Shown here: piece after piece, positions 1-8,769 of the stretch
Layout of the letters: every line of letters begins with the position of its first letter
Position numbering within the stretch: position 1 is the stretch's first letter
Position numbers and translations under genes: made by a program
Notes under the pieces: model-generated
Told to the model about the DNA's origin: nothing
The model's input: the letters and a program-made list of their open reading frames with translations, nothing else
Database searches by the model: none
From: Thermoanaerobaculia bacterium
Lineage (GTDB): Bacteria > Acidobacteriota > Thermoanaerobaculia > Multivoradales > JAGPDF01
Direction of reading: 5' to 3'
NCBI GenBank assembly: GCA_018057705.1
Contig: JAGPDF010000003.1
Span: 1-44,307 of the forward strand
Length of the DNA: 44,307 bases

Positions 1-1267
1 GGACGAGACCGTCATGAAATCGAACGAGGCCGGCCCCGAAGGAGAGGGCCACCGCGACGGCAGCAAGGACTCCGACAGATCGAGCCCTGAGGGACGACTT
101 CTCGCCTTGCGGCCTTCCGAACGCGCCGACGATGAAGTGGGCCCCCGCGACGGCCACGAGCGGGCAGAGCGGAAGCAGGTTGCGGAAAGGTTGAAAGCCA
201 TAACGCAGGAAGGGAAGGGTGAGGAGAGTCGCGAAAAGCAGCCACGTCCAGGCGGTGGCGCGGTGCTCACGCCGACGCAGCATCTGCCACAGGCCGGCAG
301 CCGCGCAGAGAAGGAGCGGAACGCCGAGCTCGTACGTCTGAACCGCGCTCTGCCAGTACGACGCCGTGGCCTCCCAATACTCGTACAACCCGGTCTGGAT
401 TCGCAGGGCGCTGACGGTCTCGTGAAAGCGCAGCGCGAGCGTCGGCAATCCCAGCGCGAGGCCGGTCAGGAAACCGGCACCCAACGCCACGGCGGACCGG
501 ACGGCACGCGAAACGGTCGGCGCCGCGACAAGCACGGCGATGAGTGCAACGGGCACGAGGACGACCGCCGAGTACTTGGAAGCCGCCGCCAGAGCGCCGG
601 CAAGACCTGCTCCGAACGCGAGAAAATGCGCAGACCGGGCCGCGTCGTCGTCGACGTCCCGCGCCGACCGGCGATACCGGGCGACGAAATAGAGCGCCAG
701 CACCGCGAAAAACGCCGTGGGCGTGTCGACCATTACAAAGGAGCCGCGCCGGACGAACGACGGACAGCAGGCGACCAGCAGCGCCGCCACCCAGCCCGTC
801 CGCGGCCCGAAGAGGCTTCCGCCGAGGAGACCCGTGACGAGGACCGTGCCGATGCCCAGGAGGAGCATCACGAGCCGTCCGGTCACGATCAGTTCGGTCG
901 GGCCGAGAATGTCGTAGAGCGGCCCAGCAGGGGTATCGACCTCGTCGTGGGAGGGAATGCCCTCCACCAGCGACCTGCCCGTCGTGACTGCGCTCTGGAA
1001 GTAGTCCACTCCCTTCGCTGCGACGGAAATGAGGTAGAAGGTGAGGGGCGGGTATCCGTAATAGCCGGGGTCCCAACTGCCGCTTCGGAGGAGCTGCTCG
1101 GTCGGGTGGAGGACATGGCCCTCATCCACGTACGCGATATAGGGAAGGCCAGGCGTCAGCGAAAGGGCACGAAGGCAGATCGCCAGTACGATCGGAAGCG
1201 CCCAGCGGCTGGCTATTGCGGCAGCCCCACCGCGACGAAATCGGCCCGGTCCTCGTATGCTCTCCAC
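1..1267 (-). CDS. GT39/ArnT-like membrane glycosyltransferase (C-terminus beyond window)
   Basis: An open frame of 422 codons runs off the window edge, so the C-terminus is missing. It starts at a GTG (1265-1267), preceded in frame by a TGA stop. The translation is strongly hydrophobic with several membrane spans. After the first span (about residues 22-40) comes YVDEGH with adjacent acidic residues 48-49, followed by a GYPPLTFYL stretch. This matches the first-loop acidic pair and PPL element of GT-C enzymes in the PMT/GT39 and ArnT group, which use polyprenyl-phosphate sugars. Near the window edge, RYGFQPFRNLLPLCPL resembles the conserved late segment of the family. It is divergent from the next membrane protein with a 66-bp gap. 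Likely role: sugar transfer from a lipid carrier on the outer face of the inner membrane. The acceptor is unknown. Confidence 0.75.
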   Translation of the reverse strand, partial: MESIRGPGRFRRGGAAAIASRWALPIVLAICLRALSLTPGLPYIAYVDEGHVLHPTEQLLRSGSWDPGYYGYPPLTFYLISVAAKGVDYFQSAVTTGRSLVEGIPSHDEVDTPAGPLYDILGPTELIVTGRLVMLLLGIGTVLVTGLLGGSLFGPRTGWVAALLVACCPSFVRRGSFVMVDTPTAFFAVLALYFVARYRRSARDVDDDAARSAHFLAFGAGLAGALAAASKYSAVVLVPVALIAVLVAAPTVSRAVRSAVALGAGFLTGLALGLPTLALRFHETVSALRIQTGLYEYWEATASYWQSAVQTYELGVPLLLCAAAGLWQMLRRREHRATAWTWLLFATLLTLPFLRYGFQPFRNLLPLCPLVAVAGAHFIVGAFGRPQGEKSSLRARSVGVLAAVAVALSFGAGLVRFHDGLV

Positions 1268-1333
1268 AGTTCATCGAAGATTACAGCACGCACCGACCGA
1301 GAGGCAGGCAAGTCCATTCCCCTTCGAAACCCG

Positions 1334-2908
1334 ATGACGGGCGGCCCCTTGCGCGCCCCTCTTGCCACACTGGCGATCCTGGCGGTGGCGATCGTGGGAG
1401 TCCTCGGTGTCCTGCCTTCGCTCGCCAGCCCGGATCTCAACTGGTGCTATCCGTTCATGGGGCCCGACTCCTGGGACTGGCTGGTCAACGGGCTCTACTG
1501 GAGCGGCGCACCGGTTCAAGCGAGCTTCCGGCCGCCCGGGCTGCCGCTGGTCATCGCGCTGCTCCACCGTCTTGCGGCGCTCCCGCTCCTGCCCTACCTC
1601 AACTTCGCGATGCTCGGCCTCGCGGCCTTGCTGCTCCATCGCCTCGTGCGTCTGCGGCACTCGTCGGTCGTCGCAGCGCTCGCCGTCCTGCTCTTCGTCT
1701 CGAACGGCTCGCTCTTCGGCTACACGCGCTTCGTCATGGCCGAAGTCTGGACGCTGCCGTTCCTCATCGTGGCCGCGATCGCTTTCATCCGGGCCGCCGA
1801 GAGACCGCGCAGTTATCTGCTCTGCGCGTTTCTCCTCTCGGTGAGCTTTCTGTTCCACTACGCCGGCGCAGTGGTCGGCGTCGGCCTCGGACTGGCGGTG
1901 CTCCTCTACCGCCGCGAGATTCTCTTCACGCGCTGGCCCTGGCTCGCTCTGGCCGTCGCATCCCCACTGCCGGCCAGCTGGATGGTGGTCCGGGAGATCC
2001 ACAACCGCTCGAGCGAAAACTCCCATCTCGTCGTGGGGCTCGTCCGGCCCTCCCTCGAGAACTCCTGGTACTACGCCGTCGTAGCGACGGCCCTGGTGAG
2101 CCTCGTCGCGCTGCCGCTCTACGTCGCGGGCTTCGCCCGGCTCTTCCCGAGGAGAGGCAGCCGACTCGCTCCCTGGGCGCAAGCGGTGCTGCTCCCGTTC
2201 CTCGCGCTGGCGATCTTCTTCGTCCTGGTCTACAGCTGGGCGGACAAGCGCTTCCTCTACTACCTCTTCCCCTTCGCTCTCGCGATCGCCTCCGAAGGCG
2301 TCGCCCTGATCGTGGCCTGGGGTCGCCGCGGGCGCTGGCAAGCCGCCTCGGCGACCCTGCTCCTCCTTGTCGTCGCGCTCTGGAACAGGATTCCTTATCC
2401 GGCCGGCTCGCACCGGCTGCTGGCTCTCACACCGCGCAATTTCCTCGACGCCGCGGAAGGGCTGCACAGCGCCAAGGATCGGTCCGTCGCGGCCGCCTGG
2501 TCGGCGGGCCTCCTCGCCACGGATGGGTTCCTCTCGTTCCAGGGCCCTCCTCTGACCTGCATGAGTCCCCTGGAGCGAGCGGCGACGCCACAGCTGCGCA
2601 GCCTCCTGGCAGAGCATCTCGAACCGGCTGCCCCGATCGCTTTCGCCGGCAGGGGCGGAGATGCGACCGCCTACTGGGTGGACACCAACCGCCTAACCCT
2701 CGCTCTCGAGCGCCCGGTCGTCAAGCCCGGCGGCCCCCGCTACGTCCTGCGCCGCCTCGAAGAGCCCGACCCGCACGCCCTGACGACAGTTGGCCCCTGG
2801 GAGGTCTTCGACCTGGCGGACAAGGGCATCGGCCACCAACAGCGGCGTCGCAAGCAGCGACCGAAGACGACGCCGCAGCAACTCCCTGCTGCTGTGAGCC
2901 TCGAGTAG
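1334..2908 (+). CDS. multi-pass membrane protein, probable GT-C fold glycosyltransferase
   Basis: 524 residues with about ten hydrophobic spans and a soluble C-terminal tail of roughly 130 residues. The first membrane segment is at residues 8-30. It is followed by PDSWDWL (acidic residues 45 and 48) and RPPGLPL (66-72), which resemble the first-loop acidic motif and PPG element of GT-C proteins. Sequence similarity to a named family is not strong enough to give a substrate. The frame stays open far upstream, but that part is the antisense of the divergent neighbour. I therefore place the start at the ATG where hydrophobic coding begins. Two methyltransferases follow on the same strand, which suggests a glycan or lipid modification cluster. 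Confidence 0.7.
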   Translation: MTGGPLRAPLATLAILAVAIVGVLGVLPSLASPDLNWCYPFMGPDSWDWLVNGLYWSGAPVQASFRPPGLPLVIALLHRLAALPLLPYLNFAMLGLAALLLHRLVRLRHSSVVAALAVLLFVSNGSLFGYTRFVMAEVWTLPFLIVAAIAFIRAAERPRSYLLCAFLLSVSFLFHYAGAVVGVGLGLAVLLYRREILFTRWPWLALAVASPLPASWMVVREIHNRSSENSHLVVGLVRPSLENSWYYAVVATALVSLVALPLYVAGFARLFPRRGSRLAPWAQAVLLPFLALAIFFVLVYSWADKRFLYYLFPFALAIASEGVALIVAWGRRGRWQAASATLLLLVVALWNRIPYPAGSHRLLALTPRNFLDAAEGLHSAKDRSVAAAWSAGLLATDGFLSFQGPPLTCMSPLERAATPQLRSLLAEHLEPAAPIAFAGRGGDATAYWVDTNRLTLALERPVVKPGGPRYVLRRLEEPDPHALTTVGPWEVFDLADKGIGHQQRRRKQRPKTTPQQLPAAVSLE

Positions 2909-2957
2909 CAGCCCTCATGTATTCTCATCTGCGGGAAAAGTACCGAGTTCCCTCCTC

Positions 2958-3731
2958 ATGCGACTGCTAGATAAATTCAAGCTGCGCCCGAGTAGCGGTG
3001 CCCCGTCCGCTTCCGCACTTCCCATCGAGACCCCCACGGCACTTCGAGTCATCGACGAACACTTCACTCCTGAATCGGCGCTCGACCTCGAGACTTATAT
3101 CGCTGCCGGCGACCTCACGGCCATTCACCACCTGGCACGGTATCTCTGGGCGAGGGAGCTCCTGCCCACCGGCAGATCGAACGTCCTCGACCTGGGTTGC
3201 GGAAGCGGGTACGGCAGCTTCCTCATGGCCCAGGCTCGTCCAGAAGCCAGCGTCATCGGAGTCGTCTACGATGAGCAGGCAGTGGATCACGCAAGGCGGC
3301 ATCACCAGCTGGACAACTTGACCTTTGCAGCGGGCGACCCGACTGATTGGGAACGGACCATAGGCGGCTCGCAGCTCGACGCCATCGCCTGCTTCGATGT
3401 CATCGAGCACGTTCAACATCGCGAACTGCTCCTCGAAGGGGTAGCGGGGCACCTTCATCCCCAAGGGCTATTTCTCTTCTCGACTCCGTGCGCCTCCGAC
3501 AGCAACAATCTGAAACCCGGCTGGGAGCACCATCGCATCGAATACTCGACGGCGAGCCTCTACGACTTCCTCGGCCGCTACTTCTCCGAGGTGAGCCTTT
3601 CGGAAGACTCGTCGTTTCCTGGACGCGCTCTGTTCGAAGGTCTGCATGCGCGCGGCGTGCTCTACGAGCTCCGTCTGAATCCGGTCATCTGTCGCAAACC
3701 GATCCGCATCCCCAATCCCTATCGATCTTGA
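2958..3731 (+). CDS. class I SAM-dependent methyltransferase
   Basis: 257 residues. Motif I is NVLDLGCGSGYGSF (residues 75-88), the glycine-rich S-adenosylmethionine loop. CFDVIEHV (145-152) is the post-II element typical of Methyltransf_11/23 proteins, and a GLFLFSTPC strand follows. The N-terminal 70 residues are a helical cap with no match I recognise. It starts at an ATG 50 bp after the membrane protein ends and is probably co-transcribed with it. A TATTCT at 2919-2924 could also serve as a -10 box. Likely substrates are small molecules, sugars or lipid-linked intermediates. The sequence does not identify which. Confidence 0.85.
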   Translation: MRLLDKFKLRPSSGAPSASALPIETPTALRVIDEHFTPESALDLETYIAAGDLTAIHHLARYLWARELLPTGRSNVLDLGCGSGYGSFLMAQARPEASVIGVVYDEQAVDHARRHHQLDNLTFAAGDPTDWERTIGGSQLDAIACFDVIEHVQHRELLLEGVAGHLHPQGLFLFSTPCASDSNNLKPGWEHHRIEYSTASLYDFLGRYFSEVSLSEDSSFPGRALFEGLHARGVLYELRLNPVICRKPIRIPNPYRS

Positions 3732-3807
3732 GATTGCCTGCGCTGCAGCGGGCCGCGCGTCCGAAAGGAAACTGAACCTGTCTTCACCCACCTGGCTTCG
3801 CAAGAAC

Positions 3808-4596
3808 TTGTTGACCCGCCTCGCTCGACTTCGCGGCGGCGCGGAACCCGCAGACACCTCCAGTCCAGACTGGGTCGAGGAAGACCTCGGCCGGAGGTTG
3901 CTCGGGTTGGATGGGGGTCTGGGTCTCTTCCGCTGGGTCCACCTGCTCGAGGCTTTTGAGCGCGCGGGCGCGCCGCGCAGCGTCCTTTCCGTCGGCAGCG
4001 GCGAGGGACTGCACGAGGCGCTGCTTGCCAGGCATTTCTCGACAACAAGTGTGTGTGGCGTCGACCTTCGTCAGCCGCAGGTCGAGCTCTCCTTGCCGAA
4101 CCTCGAGTACTTGCAGGGCAACCTGCTCGACCCAGAGTTCGCAGCCAGGTTGCCGCCGGCCGACCTCGTCTACTCGATCGAGTGCCTCGAGCACATCGTG
4201 GACGACCGCGGTGTCTTCGCGAGGATGGTGCAGTTGGTCCGGCCGGGCGGCTGGATCTACCTCGAGGTGCCCTTCGCAAGCGAAGCGGAACAGGCCGATC
4301 CAGAGGTCTGCCGGCGGGAGTTCGAGGCGCACGAACATGTCCGTCCCGGCTATGCAGCGCGCCAGCTCGAAGCCCTCGCGCGGGATCAAGGGCTAGCGGA
4401 CGTTCGCGTCGCCGGAGCCTTCTGGTTTCCCATCCAGCCGATGGTCTGGCTGGCGAGTCGACATCTCACGGCGCCCGCCGTCGCCGACCATTGGCGGAGC
4501 TTCCTCGCCGTCGCGGAGCTCGACCTGCGGGAGGCGGTGCCACAGAGCCGCGCCGAGGCGACGGCGATCAAGCTGCTCGCCAGGCTGCCGCGGTGA
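3808..4596 (+). CDS. SAM-dependent methyltransferase, second of a pair
   Basis: 262 residues from a TTG start. The SAM loop is slightly degenerate: SVLSVGSGEGLHE (58-70), with serine where the first gene has leucine-aspartate. A clear YSIECLEHI (122-130) and a PGGWIYLEVPF strand follow. The start is uncertain. The TTG lacks a ribosome binding site, whereas AAGGA at 3765-3769 sits 8 nt before an in-frame CTG at 3778, which would add ten residues. No ATG or GTG exists in the plausible interval. It lies 76 bp after the preceding methyltransferase and is likely part of the same transcript. The low identity between the two suggests different substrates rather than a recent duplication. Confidence 0.8.
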   Translation: MLTRLARLRGGAEPADTSSPDWVEEDLGRRLLGLDGGLGLFRWVHLLEAFERAGAPRSVLSVGSGEGLHEALLARHFSTTSVCGVDLRQPQVELSLPNLEYLQGNLLDPEFAARLPPADLVYSIECLEHIVDDRGVFARMVQLVRPGGWIYLEVPFASEAEQADPEVCRREFEAHEHVRPGYAARQLEALARDQGLADVRVAGAFWFPIQPMVWLASRHLTAPAVADHWRSFLAVAELDLREAVPQSRAEATAIKLLARLPR

Positions 4597-4666
4597 AGCG
4601 GACCGCACGAGCCGAGAAGTAGGACTACAATCGATCCAGTCCCGGCTTCCAGAGAGAGAGGCTCCC

Positions 4667-5062
4667 ATGTTCTGTCCGCAGTGCAGGTCGGAGTATCGCG
4701 AGGGGTTCAGTCGTTGTGAGAGCTGTGACGTGCCGCTGGTCGCGGTGCTGCCGCCGGAGGCGGGCGATCCTTCGCATCGCGATCTGGTGACGGCGTTCGA
4801 GACCGGTGATCCGGGGCTGCTGGCGATGGCGCATTCGATTCTCGACGAGAGCGGGATCCCCTACCTCACCCAGGGGGAGGGAATCCAGGATCTCTTCGGA
4901 GTGGGTCGCCTCGGCACCGGGTTCAGCATCCTCACCGGACCGGTGCACATCCAGGTCGAACGGGAGCGCGAGTCCGAAGTGCGGGCGCTGCTCGGCGAGC
5001 TGAAGGAGGACGCCGCCGGCGATTCCGACCTCGAAGAGCGGGATCGCGAACCCGAGGTCTGA
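4667..5062 (+). CDS. zinc-ribbon DUF2007-family protein
   Basis: 131 residues. An N-terminal zinc ribbon is formed by CPQC (3-6) and CESC (17-20). It is followed by a domain with the shape of DUF2007 (putative signal-transducing proteins): a short alpha-beta segment in which DPGLLAMAHSILDESGIPYL precedes a glycine-rich turn and PVHIQVERERESEVRALL. The C-terminus is acidic and probably disordered. The function of DUF2007 proteins is not established. The start is an ATG 35 nt downstream of TACAAT (4626-4631), a good -10 candidate, so the gene is probably transcribed on its own. It is convergent with the phosphatase downstream. Confidence 0.8.
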   Translation: MFCPQCRSEYREGFSRCESCDVPLVAVLPPEAGDPSHRDLVTAFETGDPGLLAMAHSILDESGIPYLTQGEGIQDLFGVGRLGTGFSILTGPVHIQVERERESEVRALLGELKEDAAGDSDLEERDREPEV

Positions 5063-5087
5063 GGTCGCGGAACCGGTTCGCCCGAGC

Positions 5088-6509
5088 CTACGGCTGCCAA
5101 TTCCCGGTATCGCCGCTCTCGAAGCCGTCGACGAAGACGGCGGCGAGGTGGACGATGCGAAAGTGGTCGACGACTGTGGCGGTCACGGGGGGGCCGGGTT
5201 CCGGGCGGAGCATGCGGACGTCCATCTGGTTGCCGGCGATCTCGATCGAGAGCGAGCCGAGCTCGGACAGCCCCACGGCGAGCGCCGGCCAGGGGGCGAT
5301 GGTGCCTTCGGCTCGGCTGCCGTTGCCCGCGACGACGTAGACCGTGCCGGCGTGCGGGCCGGGCGCCTTGGTGTACGGACCGTCGCCTGCCGGGTCGCCG
5401 TCGCCGCCGCGCTTCAGCATCGTCGCTGGCACGAAGGTGCCGGTCGGGCCGTAGTGGCCGTCGATCAGAAAGCTGCGCTCGTAGCCGTGGCTGTGCCCGG
5501 TGAGCACCAGATCGACGCCGTGCGCCTCGAGAATGGGCAGCACGTTCTCGCGCATCCGCTCCATGATGCCGCCCGAATCCGCCGGGTTGTCGCTGTCGTG
5601 CGTCCCCTTCGTGTACGGCGGATGATGGAAGGCGACGATCGTCCAGGGGCGCGCGTTCGCCGCGAGGTCCGCGGCGAGCCAGACGAGCATCGGGCTCCCC
5701 GGAGTCGAGTCGGACTCCGCCGAATCGAGCTGCACGACGTGCAGGTCGCCGCTCTCGTACGAGAAGTAGGCCTCGGTCGCGCTCGCGACCCCGCCGGCCT
5801 CGGCGGCAGAAGGCAGCGAGAACATGTCGAAGTAGGGGCCGGTCTGTGTCGCCGAATCCGACGAAACCCCGTCATGATTGCCGAACACCGGCCAGGCGGC
5901 GACCGTCGCGAGCTCCTCCGGATAGACGTCGAAGACCGCCATTTGAAATTCCGCGTCGGTCCCCGAGCAGTAGGCGTTGTCGCCGAGCATCAGCCAGAGG
6001 TCGGGCGTCGCGTGGTCGGTCCAGAAAGCATAGCTGTCGCGCACCTGCGCGGCGTTCGCCGTCGTCGCGCCGCCGCACAGCGGCAGGCTCGTCGCGCCGC
6101 AGTCGCCGATCACCCAGAGAGCGAGCGGCTCGCCGTCGCCGGCCAACGGCGCCGTGCGCAGCGAGTGCGCCGCATCGCCGCCCGCGAGTACCGTCTGCGT
6201 GGTGCCGACGGCGTAGTAGTAGAGAGTTCCCGCGGTGAGACCAGAGAGCTCGACGGCATGTTCCGTCACGCGAGGGACCGCGCTCGTCGTTTGATCGTAG
6301 ACCCCCGCAACCTCGCCCCAACCGGCCCAGCTGTCGGTTGCCGCGTCGGTGCGCCAGCGCAGCACGGCCGAGTCGCTCGCCGTACGCTGCAAGTAGGGCC
6401 CGCGCACGATCGTAGCTACGATGTCGGACTTTGCAGTCAGGGACTGGGCAGGCAGGGCCGGAGTGGTCAGCAGGAGGAGGAGGAGGAGGCCGAAAGAGCG
6501 GCGGCGCAT
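5088..6509 (-). CDS. secreted purple acid phosphatase-like metallophosphoesterase with DGFE tail
   Basis: 473 residues. The signal peptide is about residues 1-21 (ending PALPAQ). A fibronectin-III-like N domain (about 36-118) precedes a calcineurin-like phosphoesterase domain. The metal-site motifs appear in order: GDCG (135-138), GDNAYC (176-181), GNHDG (210-214), FHHPPY, and TGHSHGYERS near the end. This order is that of purple acid phosphatases, which use a two-metal centre. The natural substrate is unknown but is presumably a periplasmic or extracellular phosphomonoester. The C-terminus is FVDGFESGDTGNWQP, a short tail also found on two other secreted proteins in this window, suggesting a shared export or anchoring route. 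It is convergent with the zinc-ribbon gene. Confidence 0.88.
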   Translation of the reverse strand: MRRRSFGLLLLLLLTTPALPAQSLTAKSDIVATIVRGPYLQRTASDSAVLRWRTDAATDSWAGWGEVAGVYDQTTSAVPRVTEHAVELSGLTAGTLYYYAVGTTQTVLAGGDAAHSLRTAPLAGDGEPLALWVIGDCGATSLPLCGGATTANAAQVRDSYAFWTDHATPDLWLMLGDNAYCSGTDAEFQMAVFDVYPEELATVAAWPVFGNHDGVSSDSATQTGPYFDMFSLPSAAEAGGVASATEAYFSYESGDLHVVQLDSAESDSTPGSPMLVWLAADLAANARPWTIVAFHHPPYTKGTHDSDNPADSGGIMERMRENVLPILEAHGVDLVLTGHSHGYERSFLIDGHYGPTGTFVPATMLKRGGDGDPAGDGPYTKAPGPHAGTVYVVAGNGSRAEGTIAPWPALAVGLSELGSLSIEIAGNQMDVRMLRPEPGPPVTATVVDHFRIVHLAAVFVDGFESGDTGNWQP

Positions 6510-6540
6510 GGCGATCGGATTCCGGGCCAGCCGACTCCGG

Positions 6541-7284
6541 CTAGAAACCGAGCCGGCGCATGAGGCCCCGGGGGAGATTCCGCACCGCGAGCATCACCAG
6601 CGCCCAGATCGGCGGCGCGTAGACCACCGGCCAACCCCTGTCGATGGCACGCACCACCCGTGCGGCGACCTCGTCGGCCTCGCCGGCGAACGGTGGCTCG
6701 GCGAGCCCTGCGGTCATGCCGGTGCGCACGAAGCCCGGCTTCACCGTGATGACCCGCAATCCCTGCGAGTGGAAGCGGTGGTCGAGTCCTTCGAGGTAAG
6801 CGGCAAGCCCCGCCTTCGCCGCACCGTAGAGCACGACCGGCTTCCGGCCGCGGTCGCCGGCGACCGAGCCGAAGACGCAAAGCGTGCCACCGCCACGCGC
6901 CAGCAGACGCTCGCGGGCCGCCTCGCAGAACTCGACCGTGCGCACGAAGTCGACCTCGAGGAGGCGACGACGATATTTCGGATCGGCCTCGAGCCGGTCC
7001 TGCGTTCCGAAGAGCCCGGCGGTGACAATCACGATGTCGAGCCCACCGAGCGCCGCGATCGCGCCGTCGAGCGCCGCCCCGAAGCCGTCCGGAAGCTCGA
7101 GATCGCAGTACCCGTGAGCGATCGTTTCCTTCTGCGGGGTGCGGCGCGTCTCGAGGTCGACGACTGCGGCAGCGAGATCGGTTTCATCGCGGCCGAGCAG
7201 GTACAGCGCGTCGCCGCGGCCGGCGAGTCGGCGCGCCAGCGCCCGCCCCATCCCCTTCGTCGCGCCGAGGAGGACGACCTTCAT
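6541..7284 (-). CDS. DprE2-like short-chain dehydrogenase/reductase
   Basis: 247 residues. A Rossmann loop GATKGMGRAL (7-16) and the catalytic set S140, Y153 and K157 (YGAAK) define an SDR. A hydrophobic C-terminal segment (PPIWALVMLAVRNLPRGLM) is typical of decaprenylphosphoryl-2-keto-ribose reductases (DprE2). The gene lies 46 bp downstream of a DprE1-like oxidase on the same strand, the usual DprE1-DprE2 order. Together these would epimerise the 2'-hydroxyl of a polyprenylphosphoryl pentose. The start is an ATG with AAGGGATG just upstream. The frame is open further 5', but that part reads through the spacer repeat and was left out. Function is inferred from family and context. Confidence 0.82.
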   Translation of the reverse strand: MKVVLLGATKGMGRALARRLAGRGDALYLLGRDETDLAAAVVDLETRRTPQKETIAHGYCDLELPDGFGAALDGAIAALGGLDIVIVTAGLFGTQDRLEADPKYRRRLLEVDFVRTVEFCEAARERLLARGGGTLCVFGSVAGDRGRKPVVLYGAAKAGLAAYLEGLDHRFHSQGLRVITVKPGFVRTGMTAGLAEPPFAGEADEVAARVVRAIDRGWPVVYAPPIWALVMLAVRNLPRGLMRRLGF

Positions 7285-7330
7285 GGCATCCCTTTCGTGC
7301 CCTTCGTGCCCCACGTGCCCTTGATGACCC
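7285..7330 (-). repeat. short 9-bp imperfect tandem repeat between dprE1-like and dprE2-like genes
   Basis: On the + strand the spacer carries TTCGTGCCC-like units repeated about four times with drift (7296-7322). Both neighbouring frames read through it as low-complexity peptide (GHxGHxGH or KGTKGT), so it is a real iterative sequence rather than a chance match. The last unit on the coding strand supplies the AAGGG ribosome binding site of the reductase. Confidence 0.6.
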
Positions 7331-8689
7331 TCATGACGATCGGGATCCTGCCGCACCCGGAGCAAAAAGGCGATCGGAGAGTGCACTGCCGAGGAGGCCT
7401 TCCGGATCCCAGCGCGCGCGCTCCGCGAGGAAGTCGGGCAGGCGCGGCTCGAACCGGGCGAAGTCCTCGGCGGTGGTGAGTGCATCCTTGGCGAGGTAGA
7501 TCCGGCCGCCCTCCTCGGCGACGAGCCGGTTCAAACGGGCCACCAGGGCTGCGGTGCCCGGACGCAGCGGCAGATCGACCGCCACCGTCACCCCCGGACG
7601 GGGAAAGCTCAGCATCCCCTCGCCTTCGGCGCCGAGGTCCTTGAGCACCGACAGGAACGACGCCCCACCGAGCTCGATCATCAGTTCGAGGAACCGCCGC
7701 GTCGCCCCCGGGCGCTCGCCCTCGGGCAGGACGCACTGGTACTGCGTGAAGCCGCGCCGGCCGTACATCCGGTTCCAGTCCTCGACGACGTCGAGGGGGT
7801 AGAAGAACTGCTCGGGCGAAAGCACGCGGCGTCGGGGCGTTGCGGGAGCCGTGCCGAAGAGCGCGGCGTTGAACAGCCGGACCACGAACGGCGACAGGCA
7901 CCAGTCCGGAAGATCGATCGGGAAACGGCGCCGCGGCCGCTGCGGCGGCGGAAAGAGCGGCGCCTCGCCCGCCTCCGCCCAGCGTCCGGTGAAGAGGATG
8001 CCGCGCCCCAGCGCCTTGCCCGGGATCAGCGTGTCGATCCAGGCCACCGTGTAGGGCCATTCGCCGGCCGCGGCCCGCAGTGCAGCGAGCAGCTCGTCGA
8101 GACCGTCGTAGCGCCGGCGCTCCTCGAGGATCCACATCGAAGGGACGCGCTGCAGGGTGAGCTCGACCTCGAGGATGTGCCCGGTGAGGCCCATGCCGCC
8201 GAGGGTCGCCCGGAAGAGCTCCGGATGCGTCGCCCGATCGCAGTCGACGATGCGGCCATCGGCGAGCAGCAGGCGGAGGGCGCGGACATGGCGCCCGAAC
8301 GTGCCGTCGCGATGATGGCTCTTGCCGTGGACGTCGGCCGCGACCATGCCGCCGAGAGTGACGAACGCCGTGCCCGGGCTCGCCGGCGGCCAGAAGCCGC
8401 GCGGCAGGAAGAGCCGCAGAAGCTCGCGCAGCGCGAGCCCGGCCTGGGCACGCAGCACACCGCTCTCCGGATCGAAAGCGAGCAGCCGGTCGGCGAGCAC
8501 CGAGCCGGCGACCTCGAGCGCCCCGGCCGGCGGCAACGAAGCGTCGCCGTAAGAGCGCCCCAGCCCGCGCGTCAGCGGCCGCCCACGCGCCACCGACGCC
8601 AGATCCTCGCCCCGGATCTCCCGCCCCGGCACCGGCAAACGGCCCCATCCGGAGAGCTGCGGCACGGGTGCGGAACGGCGAGAAGACAC
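7331..8689 (-). CDS. DprE1-like FAD-dependent oxidase (vanillyl-alcohol-oxidase fold)
   Basis: 452 residues from a GTG start. The FAD-binding PCMH-type domain shows TRGLGRSYGDAS (40-51) and GGMVAADVHGKSHH (113-126), as in decaprenylphosphoryl-ribose oxidase. The C-terminal part carries YPLD...WNRMYGRRGFTQYQ and AKDALTT, the lysine of which matches the conserved active-site lysine of DprE1. Where Mycobacterium tuberculosis DprE1 has the benzothiazinone-reactive Cys387 (in ICVDFP), this protein has alanine (VAVDLP). The start follows TAGAGT by 6 nt, so the transcript is probably leaderless. It forms an operon with the DprE2-like gene. The exact lipid-linked sugar in this organism is unknown. 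Confidence 0.85.
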   Translation of the reverse strand: MSSRRSAPVPQLSGWGRLPVPGREIRGEDLASVARGRPLTRGLGRSYGDASLPPAGALEVAGSVLADRLLAFDPESGVLRAQAGLALRELLRLFLPRGFWPPASPGTAFVTLGGMVAADVHGKSHHRDGTFGRHVRALRLLLADGRIVDCDRATHPELFRATLGGMGLTGHILEVELTLQRVPSMWILEERRRYDGLDELLAALRAAAGEWPYTVAWIDTLIPGKALGRGILFTGRWAEAGEAPLFPPPQRPRRRFPIDLPDWCLSPFVVRLFNAALFGTAPATPRRRVLSPEQFFYPLDVVEDWNRMYGRRGFTQYQCVLPEGERPGATRRFLELMIELGGASFLSVLKDLGAEGEGMLSFPRPGVTVAVDLPLRPGTAALVARLNRLVAEEGGRIYLAKDALTTAEDFARFEPRLPDFLAERARWDPEGLLGSALSDRLFAPGAAGSRSS

Positions 8690-8695
8690 TTCCGC

Positions 8696-8701
8696 ACTCT
8701 A
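8696..8701 (-). promoter_or_regulatory. -10 box TAGAGT for a leaderless dprE1-like transcript
   Basis: TAGAGT read on the minus strand ends 6 nt before the GTG start at 8689. The expected transcription start therefore coincides with the start codon, and no Shine-Dalgarno sequence is possible. The divergent M23 gene has the same hexamer at the same spacing. Confidence 0.5.
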
Positions 8702-8757
8702 TCCGACGCCCTCGGGGCGCCGGACCGCTGCGGCGGGGCCAGGCGAGTCGATGACGA

Positions 8758-8763
8758 TAGAGT
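8758..8763 (+). promoter_or_regulatory. -10 box TAGAGT for a leaderless M23 peptidase transcript
   Basis: TAGAGT is followed by 6 nt and then the ATG at 8770. The 80-bp divergent region thus holds two mirror-image promoters with identical hexamers. No convincing -35 element is visible for either. Confidence 0.5.
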
Positions 8764-8769
8764 CGCGCC

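Noticed and set aside
14-1333. Long + strand open frame continuous with the membrane protein at 1334
   Set aside because: Its translation is charged and low in complexity and is the antisense image of the divergent GT-C gene. Real coding starts at the ATG at 1334.
5088-6509. Sortase or PEP-CTERM sorting signal on the DGFE-tailed proteins
   Set aside because: There is no transmembrane helix or basic cluster after the motif, which sits at or very near the end.
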